Source: Roseiarcus sp052147395 (lineage in GTDB: Bacteria; Pseudomonadota; Alphaproteobacteria; Rhizobiales; Beijerinckiaceae). From it: a stretch of DNA of 55,481 nucleotides. The position numbers were made by a program, and so were the translations under genes. Shown one piece after another: positions 8,555 to 17,500 of this stretch. The notes under the pieces are model-generated. The model was not told where the DNA came from. It was given only the letters and a program-made list of their open reading frames with translations, and did not search any database. The DNA lies in NCBI GenBank assembly GCA_052147395.1, contig JBKQKS010000246.1, forward strand, positions 1 to 55,481. Reading direction: 5' to 3'. Position 1 is the first letter of the stretch, and each line of letters opens with the position of its first letter.

Positions 8555-8853
8555 TGTAGCTGGTCCCTCTGGTAGGGCGCCGGCGGCGCCAGGCTTTCGA
8601 GCTCCTTGCCGCGCATGCCGACGAGCGTGCCGCTTTCGGTCCATTCGACCGCGTAGATGTAGAACTGCTGCAGGAAGACGCCGATGTCGCGGACGTAGCC
8701 GGTCTCGCCCTTGCGCACCAGGACGTCGCCGATTTCGCGGCGCGGATAGGTGCCGTCGTTTTTGACATATTTGGTCGCGCGCACCTTCTCGCCCGGGCGG
8801 AAGACCGGCGGGCCGCTGACTTCGACTTCCTGCTCGCGCGCCAGGCCCATCAT
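8551..8853 (-). CDS. nifZ: Nitrogen fixation protein NifZ
   Basis: A 100-residue protein with a NifZ domain: FRPGEKVRATKYVKNDGTYP, then GDVLVRKGETGYVRDIGVFLQQFYIYAVEW. In Azotobacter and Klebsiella NifZ is needed for P-cluster maturation of the MoFe protein, acting as a chaperone on the second P-cluster. It is ATGA-coupled to the Fe-S leucine-rich-variant gene upstream and to nifT downstream. The length is at the short end of the family, which often has a longer C-terminal tail. Confidence 0.9.
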   Translation of the reverse strand: MMGLAREQEVEVSGPPVFRPGEKVRATKYVKNDGTYPRREIGDVLVRKGETGYVRDIGVFLQQFYIYAVEWTESGTLVGMRGKELESLAPPAPYQRDQLQ

Positions 8854-9686
8854 TCGTCTCCCGCCAGCAGGCGCCGGCGCGCGACCTCGCGCACGAGTTC
8901 GTCCTCGTCGTCGACGAGCGGCCCGAGATCGGCGAGCGCGAGCCGCTCGGCGCAGACGAACCGGACGCGAAAGTCGGCGTCATACAGCATCAGCTTCAGC
9001 GCCCCCGGCGAAAGCCGGCCCGCGACTTCGAGCCGCACCAGCGGCTCGCGATCGCACGCCATCGCCGGCAGCGAAGCCACGGGAACGCGGCGCGCGACCT
9101 CGCGGCGCACAGAAACGTCGGAGTCGTCAATCAGCCGCACCAGTAGCGCCGGCTCGGCGCGCCGCGCCGCGGCGAGGCGCACGGAATAGTCGGCGTCATG
9201 GAATAGCGCGGCGAGCGCTTCGCCCTGCAGCCGTTGCGCCAGCGCGATTCTCACCCGAGGGTCGGGATCGTCGGCGAGCTTGCCGACGCGCGCCACCGGC
9301 AGCCGCAGCGCGACCATCGCCCGCACGTCGGGCTCGCCATCGTCAATCAACGCCGTCAGGCGGAACGGCGTCGCATAGCGCGCGGCGATCGTTCTGACCT
9401 CGAAATAGGGATGGTTCAGATGGCGATCGGCCTCTGCCGGCAAGGCCGCGAAAAAGCGGTCGATGCGGCGCGCGCGCCGATCGCGCACGCAGGTTCGGCC
9501 GAGATCGCACTTGCCGGCCTTGCGGATTTCGTCATGCGGGCAGTCCGCGCAGGAGACGGGATTGCCGAGCCAGTCGAACGGGCCATCCTCGGCCGCATAG
9601 GGCTCGTGGGGCGCCGCCGCGACCGACTTTGCCGTCTCCGTCAAGCCTTCACGCAGGTCTTGGGAACGGGGCATACGGCGTTGCAT
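8850..9686 (-). CDS. 4Fe-4S leucine-rich-repeat-variant (LRV) protein
   Basis: Up to 278 residues. The N-terminal part has a cysteine cluster (SCADCPHDEIRKAGKCDLG and then TCVRDRR) that fits the small Fe-S domain of LRV proteins. The rest is at least seven repeats of about 24 residues of the type VRxxVAxRLP-xxLxxLxDDxDPxVR, which build an alpha/3-10 superhelix. The best known relative is encoded beside nif genes in Azotobacter vinelandii. Its exact role is unknown; protein docking during nitrogenase or ferredoxin maturation is a guess. The start is uncertain: ATG at 9686 or 9674, or a TTG at 9644 that would overlap the ferredoxin stop (TTGA) like the other couplings in this operon. Confidence 0.85.
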   Translation of the reverse strand: MQRRMPRSQDLREGLTETAKSVAAAPHEPYAAEDGPFDWLGNPVSCADCPHDEIRKAGKCDLGRTCVRDRRARRIDRFFAALPAEADRHLNHPYFEVRTIAARYATPFRLTALIDDGEPDVRAMVALRLPVARVGKLADDPDPRVRIALAQRLQGEALAALFHDADYSVRLAAARRAEPALLVRLIDDSDVSVRREVARRVPVASLPAMACDREPLVRLEVAGRLSPGALKLMLYDADFRVRFVCAERLALADLGPLVDDEDELVREVARRRLLAGDE

Positions 9687-9835
9687 TGCGGCTTATCGAA
9701 ATGCCCCTCGCATTCGGTGCAAATTTTCGCATCGATGATGTAGGTCTCGCGCTTCATCTTGATGGCGCCGGTCGGGCACTCGAATTCGCAAGCGCCGCAG
9801 ACCGTGCATTGCGAGGTGATGATCTTGAAGGCCAT
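9641..9835 (-). CDS. fdxN: 2[4Fe-4S] ferredoxin of the nif cluster
   Basis: A 64-residue bacterial-type ferredoxin. The first cluster motif is CTVCGACEFECP. The second has CTEC, an eight-residue insertion, then CNAVCP and a final TC, which is the expanded loop seen in nif-associated (FdxN-like) ferredoxins. It begins MAFKIITSQ. It lies 33 bases after nifB, so it is probably an electron donor for NifB or nitrogenase. The symbol fdxN rests on position and cysteine spacing; it could equally be called fdxB-like. The LRV protein gene overlaps its 3' end. Confidence 0.9.
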   Translation of the reverse strand: MAFKIITSQCTVCGACEFECPTGAIKMKRETYIIDAKICTECEGHFDKPQCNAVCPVPKTCVKA

Positions 9836-9868
9836 GTTGTTCCTCTCTTCCAGTTGAGCGCCGTTCCC

Positions 9869-11347
9869 TCACGCGACGGCGCGCGCGGTCTCCTCGCCGA
9901 AGCGTTCGGCATAGAGCGCGCCGATCGCGCTCTCGATGTAGTCGTAGGCATAGGCGTCGCTGACTTCGATATTCGCCGCGTTCAGCATGTCCCTGGGGCA
10001 TTCGCCGACCTTGGCGCACAGCACGAATTCGATGTCGGCGAGCGCGGCGATGGTGGCGTCGAGCGTCGCGTCCTCGCCGAAGCCGCCCATGCAGTAATTG
10101 TCGACGCGGCGGTGGCCGACGAAGGCGACGCCCTTGGCGGACGCTTCGTAGACCTGGAATTCGCGCGCGTGGCCGAAATGTTCGTTGACACGGCCGCCGC
10201 CTCTGGTCGCGACCGCAACCAGCACGGGTCGCCCGCCTTGCGCCGCCTGTTTGACCGCCTCGTCGGCGACGCGTTTGGCCGCCACATGATCGCCGCGCTC
10301 CTCGGCGACGATCTCGCGATAGGCGGCGCGTCGGCTCGGGTCGTAAGCTGCCTGTTCCGGCAGTTTGTCCAGCAGGAATTCCTGGCCGCGATCCTCGCCG
10401 ATGAGACCGACCGCGTCGGCGCGGCACTGGCGGCAATGGCGCATCATCTTGGCGCCGCCTTCGAGCCGGTCCTGCAGCGATTTGAGTTCCGCCGCAGTCG
10501 GTCCGCGCTGGCCGACGAGCCCGAAATGCGTACCATGCGCGGCGTCCGAGATCAGCGGCATGATGTTGTGCAGGAAGGCGCCGCGCGCCTTCACCCAGGC
10601 GTTCACTTCGACGAGATGCTCGTCGTTGACGCCCGGGATCATCACCGAATTGATCTTGGTCAGAATGCCGCGTTGCGTCAACATCTCGAGGCCGAGCATC
10701 TGCCGCTCGTGCAGCATCTTCGCCGCTTCGGCGCCGGTCCAGCGACGGTTCTGGTAGAAGATCCAGGGATAGATCTTCGCGCCGATCTCGGGATCGACCA
10801 TGTTGATGGTGATCGTCACATGGTCGACGTTCATGTCGACGAGTTCGTCGACGCGGTCGGGCAGCGACAGGCCGTTGGTCGAGATGCAGAGCTTTATGTC
10901 GGGAATGACAGCGCGGACTTGCGTGAAGGTCGCCTTGGTCTTCCTCCAGTCGTAGCAGGCGTCGCCCGGACCGGCGATGCCGAGCACGGACAATTGCGGC
11001 GCCTCGTTGGCGACGGTGATGACCTTGCGCGTCGCCTGATCGGGCGTCAGTTTCTCCGAGACGACGCCGGGGCGGCTCTCGTTGGCGCAATCGTATTTGC
11101 GATTGCAGTAGTTGCACTGGATGTTGCAGGCGGGCGCGACGGCGACATGCATGCGCGCGAAATAATGATGCGCCTCTTCCGAGTAGCAGGGATGATCCTT
11201 GATGCGCTCCCACAGAGCAGCGTCCATGTCCTCGGGCGCGCTGGAGGTCCCGCAGGACGACGACGAACAGCCGCCCGACGTCGCCGCCGCCTTCATCGCC
11301 TCGAAGTCGATCGGGGCGAGCTGGTCGAGAGAGATCGCTGCGCTCAT
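9869..11347 (-). CDS. nifB: FeMo-cofactor biosynthesis radical SAM protein NifB
   Basis: A 492-residue enzyme that fuses two [4Fe-4S] clusters with a carbide and a sulfide to give NifB-co. The radical SAM motif ACNIQCNYC is at residues 73-81 (C74, C78, C81). Additional cysteines appear in HPCYSEE and MMRHCRQC. The C-terminal third, from GGRVNEHFGHAREFQVY, is the NifX-like domain fused in proteobacterial NifB. The start MSAAISLDQLAP at 11347 is chosen over an ORF extension of 14 codons because it matches the family and has AGGACGG upstream. A perfect sigma-54 promoter and a NifA site precede it. It leads the nifB-fdx-LRV-nifZ-nifT-SIR2 operon. Confidence 0.97.
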   Translation of the reverse strand: MSAAISLDQLAPIDFEAMKAAATSGGCSSSSCGTSSAPEDMDAALWERIKDHPCYSEEAHHYFARMHVAVAPACNIQCNYCNRKYDCANESRPGVVSEKLTPDQATRKVITVANEAPQLSVLGIAGPGDACYDWRKTKATFTQVRAVIPDIKLCISTNGLSLPDRVDELVDMNVDHVTITINMVDPEIGAKIYPWIFYQNRRWTGAEAAKMLHERQMLGLEMLTQRGILTKINSVMIPGVNDEHLVEVNAWVKARGAFLHNIMPLISDAAHGTHFGLVGQRGPTAAELKSLQDRLEGGAKMMRHCRQCRADAVGLIGEDRGQEFLLDKLPEQAAYDPSRRAAYREIVAEERGDHVAAKRVADEAVKQAAQGGRPVLVAVATRGGGRVNEHFGHAREFQVYEASAKGVAFVGHRRVDNYCMGGFGEDATLDATIAALADIEFVLCAKVGECPRDMLNAANIEVSDAYAYDYIESAIGALYAERFGEETARAVA

Positions 11348-11389
11348 GGTCGGCCCGTCCTGTGACAGATGGTTTCGACGACCTCGCAC

Positions 11390-11404
11390 GCAAACGCCGT
11401 GCCA
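11390..11404 (-). promoter_or_regulatory. Sigma-54 (-24/-12) promoter of nifB
   Basis: On the minus strand TGGCAC-GGCGT-TTGC is a perfect match to the RpoN consensus TGGCAC-N5-TTGC. Transcription would begin near 11378, about 30 bases before the nifB start codon. Confidence 0.8.
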
Positions 11405-11475
11405 GACGGTGTACTTCAGAAAATCAAGGGGTTAGACTCTGTGTCGGGTGGGCGCGGCGACAACAGACACGTCTG

Positions 11476-11491
11476 TGTCAGGATGCCGACA
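11476..11491. promoter_or_regulatory. NifA upstream activator sequence for nifB
   Basis: TGT-CAGGATGCCG-ACA fits TGT-N10-ACA. It lies about 72 bases upstream of the -24 element of the nifB promoter, a normal distance for NifA. Confidence 0.65.
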
Positions 11492-11517
11492 TCGGCGTTA
11501 CGAATTGCCGGGCGCCG

Positions 11518-11637
11518 ATGTAGCCGAGGTCCCTCATGCTGAGCTTGTCGAAGGACGACCTCGGCGGGTTCCGCTGCCGGGAACGTGCGGCACAGAGCCG
11601 CTGGCGCGAAGGCCGAGGTCAACGACCTCGGCTACAG
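11518..11637. repeat. Dispersed palindromic repeat, copy A (overlaps nifA stop)
   Basis: The ends are TGTAGCCGAGGT on the left and CCGAGGTCAACGACCTCGG followed by CTACA on the right, so the unit is a large imperfect palindrome with a self-complementary right arm. The nifA stop codon (TAG, minus strand, 11632-11634) lies inside the right arm. Related copies are at 14041-14090, 50638-50739 and 53699-53798. Confidence 0.7.
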
Positions 11638-13389
11638 CCGCTTCATCTCGATGCGATATTTGCGCAGCGCGTAACCGATCTGGCGCGGCGTGACGCCGAT
11701 GAGGCGGGCGGCTTTGGCTTGCACCCAGCCGGTGCGCTCCATCGCGTCGAGCAGGCGTTCCTTCTCGGTCAGTCGCGTATTGGCCGGGCATACGGGCGAA
11801 TCGGCGTGATCGCAGGGCGCCGGGTCGGCCGCGCGCGAGGCGGACGGAAGCGCGGGCGGCGACGGCGCGCGTTCGGGCGTCGGCGCGGCGATCGTGCGGC
11901 CGCGCGCGAGTTCGTCGATCGGGTCGGCAAACACCCCGTGGCTGTGGCCGGTCCACAGCACCGATGACAGACAATCGCCCGACGCGCAGGAGAGGTCGTC
12001 CTTGGTGATCGTCTCGCTGGCGGCGAGCGTCGCCGTGCGGCGCACGCAGTTTTCCAGCTCGCGCACGTTGCCGGGAAAGTCGCAACGCTTCAGCATTTCG
12101 ACGGCGCCGCTCGACAGCGTGAACTTGCGGCCGTTCTCGCTGTTGAAGCGCTCGAGGAACGCGCGCGCGAGCAGCGCAATGTCGCTGGGCCGCTCGCGCA
12201 GCGGCGGCAGGAATATCGGTATGACGTTGATGCGGTAGTAGAGATCGGCGCGAAACGTTCCCTTGGCGACGGCCTCTTCGAGGTTCTTGTTGGTCGCGCA
12301 GACGAGCCGCACGTCGACCTTCAGCGTGCGCGTCCCGCCGACGCGCTCGAACTCGCCTTCCTGCAGCACGCGCAACAGTTTCGCCTGGAAGTTCGCCGAA
12401 ATCTCGCCGATCTCGTCGAGCAGCAGCGTGCCGCCGTTGGCGAGTTCGAAGCGGCCGGCGCGCTGGTTGATCGCGCCCGTGAAGGCGCCGCGTTCGTGGC
12501 CGAACAATTCCGATTCGAGCACGCTTTCGGGCAGAGCCGCGCAGTTCAGTTTGACGAAGGCTTTGGCCTTGCGCGGGGAAAGCTCATGGAGGGCGCGTGC
12601 GAAAAGTTCCTTGCCGGTGCCGCTTTCGCCGCGCAGCAGCACGGTCGAATTGGTCTTGGCGACGATGCCGATCGTGTCGAGCACGCGGCGGATCGCCGGG
12701 CTCTCGCCGACGATGCCGCTGACCTTCGGCGAAGGCGGGCGGCTGCGGGCGTCGATCTGCTCGTTGAGCGCCTTTTCGAGCGCGTGCTTCTCGTCGATCA
12801 GTTTGACGCGCTCGGCGGCGAGCATGCGATGCAGGCGGACGGTCTGGCCGACCAGATTGGCGACCATGCTCAGGAACCGCAGATCGTCGTCGAATCCGGG
12901 GCCGCCTTGGCCGTGCCAGGCGCGCGCGATCGACAGCGTGCCGACGACCCGCTCGCGGCTCTTGATCGGCACGCCGATGAAGGCGACGTGACCGTCGAGA
13001 CGGCTGGCGATGCGTTCGGCGACGCTGGCAAACAGCGGATCGGCGAAAATGTCCTCGACGACGACTGGCGTTGCGGTCGCGACGATGCGGTCGATGACGA
13101 CGCGCGGCAACGTGTCGATCGGCCGGCCTTTGGTCTCCCCCGCCCAGCCTGAGCAAGCGACGATTTCCGGATCGCCGCGCTCGTCGAGGATCGCCGCGAT
13201 GCCGAGCCGCATCTCGAGAAAACTGCTCATCACGTTGACGACGCCGGCGAGCGTCTGATCGAGGCGCGCCGGGTCGTTCAAGATCTTCGAGATCTCGTAG
13301 ATGCCCATCAGGGCAATATCTGGCGAGCTGTGCCGCCGCCGCCCGAGGTCGTGCGCCGCGAACGCCACAGCAGGTTCGATCACGGACAT
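11632..13389 (-). CDS. nifA: Nif-specific sigma-54-dependent activator NifA
   Basis: A 585-residue enhancer-binding protein that activates RpoN promoters of nif genes. Residues about 30-190 form a GAF domain. The AAA+ domain has Walker A GESGTGKE, the sigma-54 contact loop ESELFGHERGAFTGA and Walker B GTLLLDEIGE. An interdomain linker carries CASGDC and CDHADSPVC, the cysteine pattern of oxygen-sensitive alphaproteobacterial NifA. The C-terminal Fis-type helix-turn-helix reads GWVQAKAARLIGVTPRQIGYAL. AAGGAG lies just before the start. Both nifB and nifH upstream regions have its sites. The stop codon is supplied by a palindromic repeat. No NifA or RpoN site was recognised in front of nifA itself. 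Confidence 0.97.
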   Translation of the reverse strand: MSVIEPAVAFAAHDLGRRRHSSPDIALMGIYEISKILNDPARLDQTLAGVVNVMSSFLEMRLGIAAILDERGDPEIVACSGWAGETKGRPIDTLPRVVIDRIVATATPVVVEDIFADPLFASVAERIASRLDGHVAFIGVPIKSRERVVGTLSIARAWHGQGGPGFDDDLRFLSMVANLVGQTVRLHRMLAAERVKLIDEKHALEKALNEQIDARSRPPSPKVSGIVGESPAIRRVLDTIGIVAKTNSTVLLRGESGTGKELFARALHELSPRKAKAFVKLNCAALPESVLESELFGHERGAFTGAINQRAGRFELANGGTLLLDEIGEISANFQAKLLRVLQEGEFERVGGTRTLKVDVRLVCATNKNLEEAVAKGTFRADLYYRINVIPIFLPPLRERPSDIALLARAFLERFNSENGRKFTLSSGAVEMLKRCDFPGNVRELENCVRRTATLAASETITKDDLSCASGDCLSSVLWTGHSHGVFADPIDELARGRTIAAPTPERAPSPPALPSASRAADPAPCDHADSPVCPANTRLTEKERLLDAMERTGWVQAKAARLIGVTPRQIGYALRKYRIEMKRL

Positions 13390-13755
13390 ATTCCGCTCCT
13401 TTCAGCGCCGCGCGAGAGGCCGCCTGAAATCGAAAGCTGCGCAGAAACTATGCCTGAAAGCGCATCACAATTCGCGTTCAAAGAATCAGCAAACTCGCAC
13501 GAACATTGCTTACAATTGAATCATCTGCCGAGTATCCGATCATACTGGCGGGAGATGTTGGACGAATTTCCGCTCGCCGCGCGTCTCGACAGGGAATGCT
13601 TCACTGTCGAAGTCGCGCCGGCGGTGACAGTCCAGAAAGCAATAAGTCGCCGAGCGCTTGCTTCGGGACGTTTTGTGCGTTTCGGCGCCTTCGCAGGACC
13701 GGCGATGAAGTTGCATTCAATTCTCTGACACGACGGTGAAAACGGAAGTTGAAAT

Positions 13756-13785
13756 GGGGTCCCGGTCAGCGCCGATCGGGACCCC
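13756..13785. repeat. Long perfect hairpin upstream of nifA
   Basis: GGGGTCCCGGTC, loop AGCGCC, GATCGGGACCCC: a 12-bp stem (one G-T pair) with a 6-base loop. There is no U-run on either strand. It could be a repetitive extragenic palindrome or a bidirectional terminator for the region upstream of nifA. Confidence 0.6.
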
Positions 13786-13908
13786 GCGGGTAGCGCAGCT
13801 ATATGTGCGAATTCAATTGTCGACACTTATTCGAGAACGGGTCGGCCGCGAGTCCGCTCTGGTCGACTTGTATCCGTTATACGGTTTCCGGTCGATCCGC
13901 TCTGTTTA

Positions 13909-13960
13909 GGCGCCGGAGTGCGGGATTTCCCCTTCTCCCCCTGTGGGACTCCGGGGCGCC
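13909..13960. repeat. Imperfect inverted repeat next to the shared 17-bp motif
   Basis: GGCGCCGGAGT at 13909-13919 pairs with ACTCCGGGGCGCC at 13948-13960 apart from a two-base bulge. It lies just downstream of the motif at 13874 that is shared with the three-hairpin element at 33178, so the two may belong to one intergenic repeat family. Confidence 0.45.
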
Positions 13961-14040
13961 TTGCACCGCCTCGGGGGGGCGCAAAGCGCGGATGAGTTTC
14001 CATGCGCTTTTGCGCACCTTGATGCATGAAAGACCCCCAA

Positions 14041-14090
14041 CTGTAGCCGCGGTCGTCGAGCGGCTGCCGGGGTCAGCGACCCCGGCTACA
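14041..14090. repeat. Dispersed palindromic repeat, copy B (short)
   Basis: CTGTAGCCGCGGTCGTCGAG at the left end and GGGGTCAGCGACCCCGGCTACA at the right end (read 14069-14090 in two overlapping parts) form a compact version of the TGTAGCC...GGCTACA palindrome. Confidence 0.6.
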
Positions 14091-14110
14091 AGGTTGCCTT
14101 TCAGGAGAGG

Positions 14111-14347
14111 GGTTGCATCCGCATCCACAAACAGCGCGACCTCGTCGTCGCCCATGGAATTCAAGGTGTTTTCGTAAGCAGCGATGATAGCCTTGTGGGC
14201 TTTCTCGTCGCCCCCGGCCTCGATCCGGGGGTTGCGCGAGATGACTTCGGGCTTGCGATATTCGAGACCCCGCCGATGCAGCACCAGCGCATTGGCCCGC
14301 CGCGTCACGCGGCAAAGCGACGATCCGTCGCGCGCCAACGCGAACAC
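14111..14347 (-). pseudogene. IS630-type transposase remnant, internally deleted
   Basis: The frame reads MFALARDGSSLCRVTRRANA, typical of the N-terminus of an IS630-family transposase with its helix-turn-helix. It then jumps to HRRGLEYRKPEVISR and AHKAIIAAYENTLNSMGDDE followed by VALFVDADA, which resembles the region leading into the first catalytic aspartate of that family. About 100 residues that normally separate these parts are missing, and homology stops after VDADA. This is therefore a dead fragment. No terminal inverted repeats were recognised. Family assignment is from memory of the sequence pattern, not from a search. Confidence 0.6.
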
Positions 14348-14528
14348 AGCCCTGCGATCCTCTTATCTCGGAAAGCCGCCGCGAATCATGGCCCCATCCG
14401 AATCCGGACAACTGCCAAACGCAAGCCTTTTTTGCCGGCTCTTCAACGAGTCGGGGGATATCTCGGATTCCGATCGAAAATGTGTGTCGCGCTTCGGGCT
14501 ATGATATTCGCCCTCACCAATACCGTCG

Positions 14529-17500
14529 ATGGATTCGCGCGAGGGCCCGTTCGTGAAATTCCCTTCCAGGTCTGCGCAATTGAGCTTGGCGATCGAACCC
14601 GCCGAAGACCCGCCGAAGCGCGCGCGATCGCGCGATGATCTCATCGAACAACTCGCGCGAGCGACGCCAGCCGAGCGGAGCCTTCTCGGGTTGAAAGCGC
14701 TGGTTGGCGCAGCGATCAACAAAACCGACTTTCTCACCCTTTTGAACGGATCGGGGGTTGCCGCGCCGGGCCACGGCTCATGGAGCTACACCTCCGTCAA
14801 CCCGATACTGAACCGACTGTTGTCGCTCGGGCTGTTGGATGCGGATTTTTCTTGCGTCGAACCGCTGCGCCACGACCTGGCGATCGAAATGATCGCCGCG
14901 CCCGAGGGCGCCACAGCCGCCGAGGCCGTGCGCCGGATGTTTCCGGCGGAGGCGAGCCGCCGCTACTATTATTCGTCTTCCCCGCAATCGGATCCCGGCC
15001 TCGGCGTCAGATTGCGGCTGGCGATCTACCAGAACGATGTCGAGGCCTTCCGCCTCGTAATCGACGAATACGACAAAGCCCACCGCCTGGCGCCCAGCCG
15101 GCATATCCTGGAAGAGCTGTTCGCGGATGCGATGCTGAACGTGTCCTGGCTCGCCGGTCTCGCGCCCGATATTCAGTTTCGGCTGTTCTGGGTCAAGCTC
15201 GCGGGTTTGATTTCGACGGGCGAAGCGAGCGCCGACATGCCCGCCCTTCTCGCGCATTACCGCGAGCGCGAGGATGAGCCAGGTTACGCCGAATTCAAAT
15301 GGGCGCTGTTGCGTGTCGATATTCTCGCGGGCGAGCTCGTCGCCGCGCGGCGGAAGATCCTCGCGATGGCGGAGGAGACGCCGGAAACCAAGCCTTACAA
15401 TCGCGATCTTCTGCTGGCGTCGGTGGAGTTTCTCGAGGGCCGCAACGACGAAGCGCTCGCCGAATATCGCACGGCGCTCAAGCTCTACAAGAAGGAAACC
15501 GGCCGGAGGAAGGCGTTTTTCGAGGGCTACAACGGGCTGTTTTTCCTGCTGGCGCTGATCCGGGCCGACGATGCCGCGCTGCATGCGGAAATTGAGACCC
15601 ATCTCGACGCGATCGGTAACGACGGCACGCCGTTCGGCGCCGGATTCCAAGCCATTCAGGCCCTGCTGTTGCTGCTGCGGGGAGCGGAGGCGAAGGCCCG
15701 GACCCTGCTCGGGGCGCTGAGAAAAGCCGCGGTGCGCGAACCGGTGTCGGCCGCCTGCCGCGCGTTGGTGGAGTTCCTCGTCGATCCCGCGCTGGCCGAG
15801 GCCTCGATCGTGGACACTGCGGCGCGGTTCGTCGCTCTGCGGCGCACATTGCCGCTGATCGCCGGGGTTCACGCCGAGATCCTGGCCAAGATCTCGCCGC
15901 GGCCCGCGCCCTACGAGGACTTTTTGCTCGAGCCGCGGGACCGCGCCCCGCGGATCGCGTTCACCGAGCTCATAAAGCTGCAGCAGCCATGGGAGCGAGG
16001 ATTCGATAGCCTCGCCCAATTCCTCGGCGCCGGCGCGCCGGCGCCGGTCGTCGCCCCCACGGCGGCGAAATCACGACGGCTCGTGTGGTTCGTCGATCTC
16101 GAAACCAAGCGGATCGAAGTTTTGGAGCAATCGGCCAAGGGCGTCGACGGCTGGACCCCTGGCCGCAACGTCGCCATGAAACGGCTGCACGACCAGGACC
16201 CCAAGCTCGACTATCTCAGCGACCAGGATCGGCGGGCGCTGCGCGCCATCGAGAAGACCTCCGTCGGCCATTGGGGTCAAGAGAATTTCGAATTCGACGA
16301 CTACGCGACCCTCCTGGCGCTGGTCGATCATCCCCTGGTGTTCGACAGCCGGCGCCGCGACCAGCGCCTGGAACTCGTTGCCTATCCGGTCGAACTGGTG
16401 GCGAGCGAGCATGCCGGCGGCTATCGTTTCCAGCTGTCGCACCGTGCGACCCAGCCGACGGCGTTCCTGGAAGCTGAGACCCCGACGCGATGGCGGGTCG
16501 TGGATTTCGCCGCGCGACTGCTCGCTGTCCAGGAAATTCTCGGCGAGAACGGCCTCCTCGTGCCGCGCCAAGGCCGCGAGCGCGTGATGGCGCTGGTCAG
16601 GCTTCAGCATCCGAGCCTCCCCATCCGCGCCGACATCGCCGATGCCGATCTGCCGGCGATGTCTGGACGGCCCGAACCCGTATTGCAGATCCAACCCGTC
16701 GCCGACGGGCTGAAAGTGACGTTCGTCACGCGCCCGTTCGGCCCCGAAGGTCCGTTCTATCTCGTCGGCCTCGGCGGCAAATCCGTGCTGGCGGCGATCG
16801 ATGGCGTCCGCCAACGCGCCCATCGCGATCTCGACGCCGAACGCGCTCTCGCGGACGCGCTATCGGCCGAGTTGACGCTGCTCGACGCGCGAGAATCGGC
16901 CGCCTACGAGTGGAGCCTCGAGGACGCCGGCTCGGCCTTGGAGTTCCTGCTGCAAGTTGGCCAGCATCAGCCGCCGATCGCGGTGGAATGGCCCGAGGGC
17001 AAACGGCTGAGCGTCCGCGGCGAGGTCTCCGCCAAAAACTTCTCGCTCAAGATCGCCCGCGCCCGCGATTGGTTCCAGATGGAAGGCGAGGTGAAGGTCG
17101 ATGACGATCTCGTCCTCGATATGCGCGATTTGCTGTCGCGGCTGGAGAAAGCTCGAGGCCGGTTCGTGCCGCTCGCCGATGGCGGGTTTCTGGCGCTGAC
17201 GGACCAGTTTCGCCAACAACTGGAGCGATTGAAAGGCATCTCGGAGGATCACGGCAAGGGGCGACGGTTGCCGATGCTCGCCAGCGTCGCCGCGCGGGAC
17301 ATCGCGGGGGACGCCGGCAAGCTGAAGGCCGACAAGGAGTGGAAGGACTTCGTCGAGCGCCTCAGCGCCGCCGGGCGGCTCGAGCCAAAAGTCCCCTCGA
17401 CGCTGCAGGCGGAATTGCGCGATTACCAGCTCGAAGGGTTTCGTTGGTTGTCGCGGCTGGCGTTTTGGCAGGCGGGGGCGTGTCTGGCCGACGACATGGG

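Larger units (their letters stand above)
13390..14110. other. Gene-free stretch upstream of nifA with palindromes
   Basis: No convincing coding sequence was found. The segment holds the unlocated nifA promoter, two hairpins (13756-13785 and 13909-13960), a short motif CGTTATACGGTTTCCGG-like at 13874-13890 that recurs at 33178-33194, and a copy of the dispersed palindrome at 14041-14090. Confidence 0.5.
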
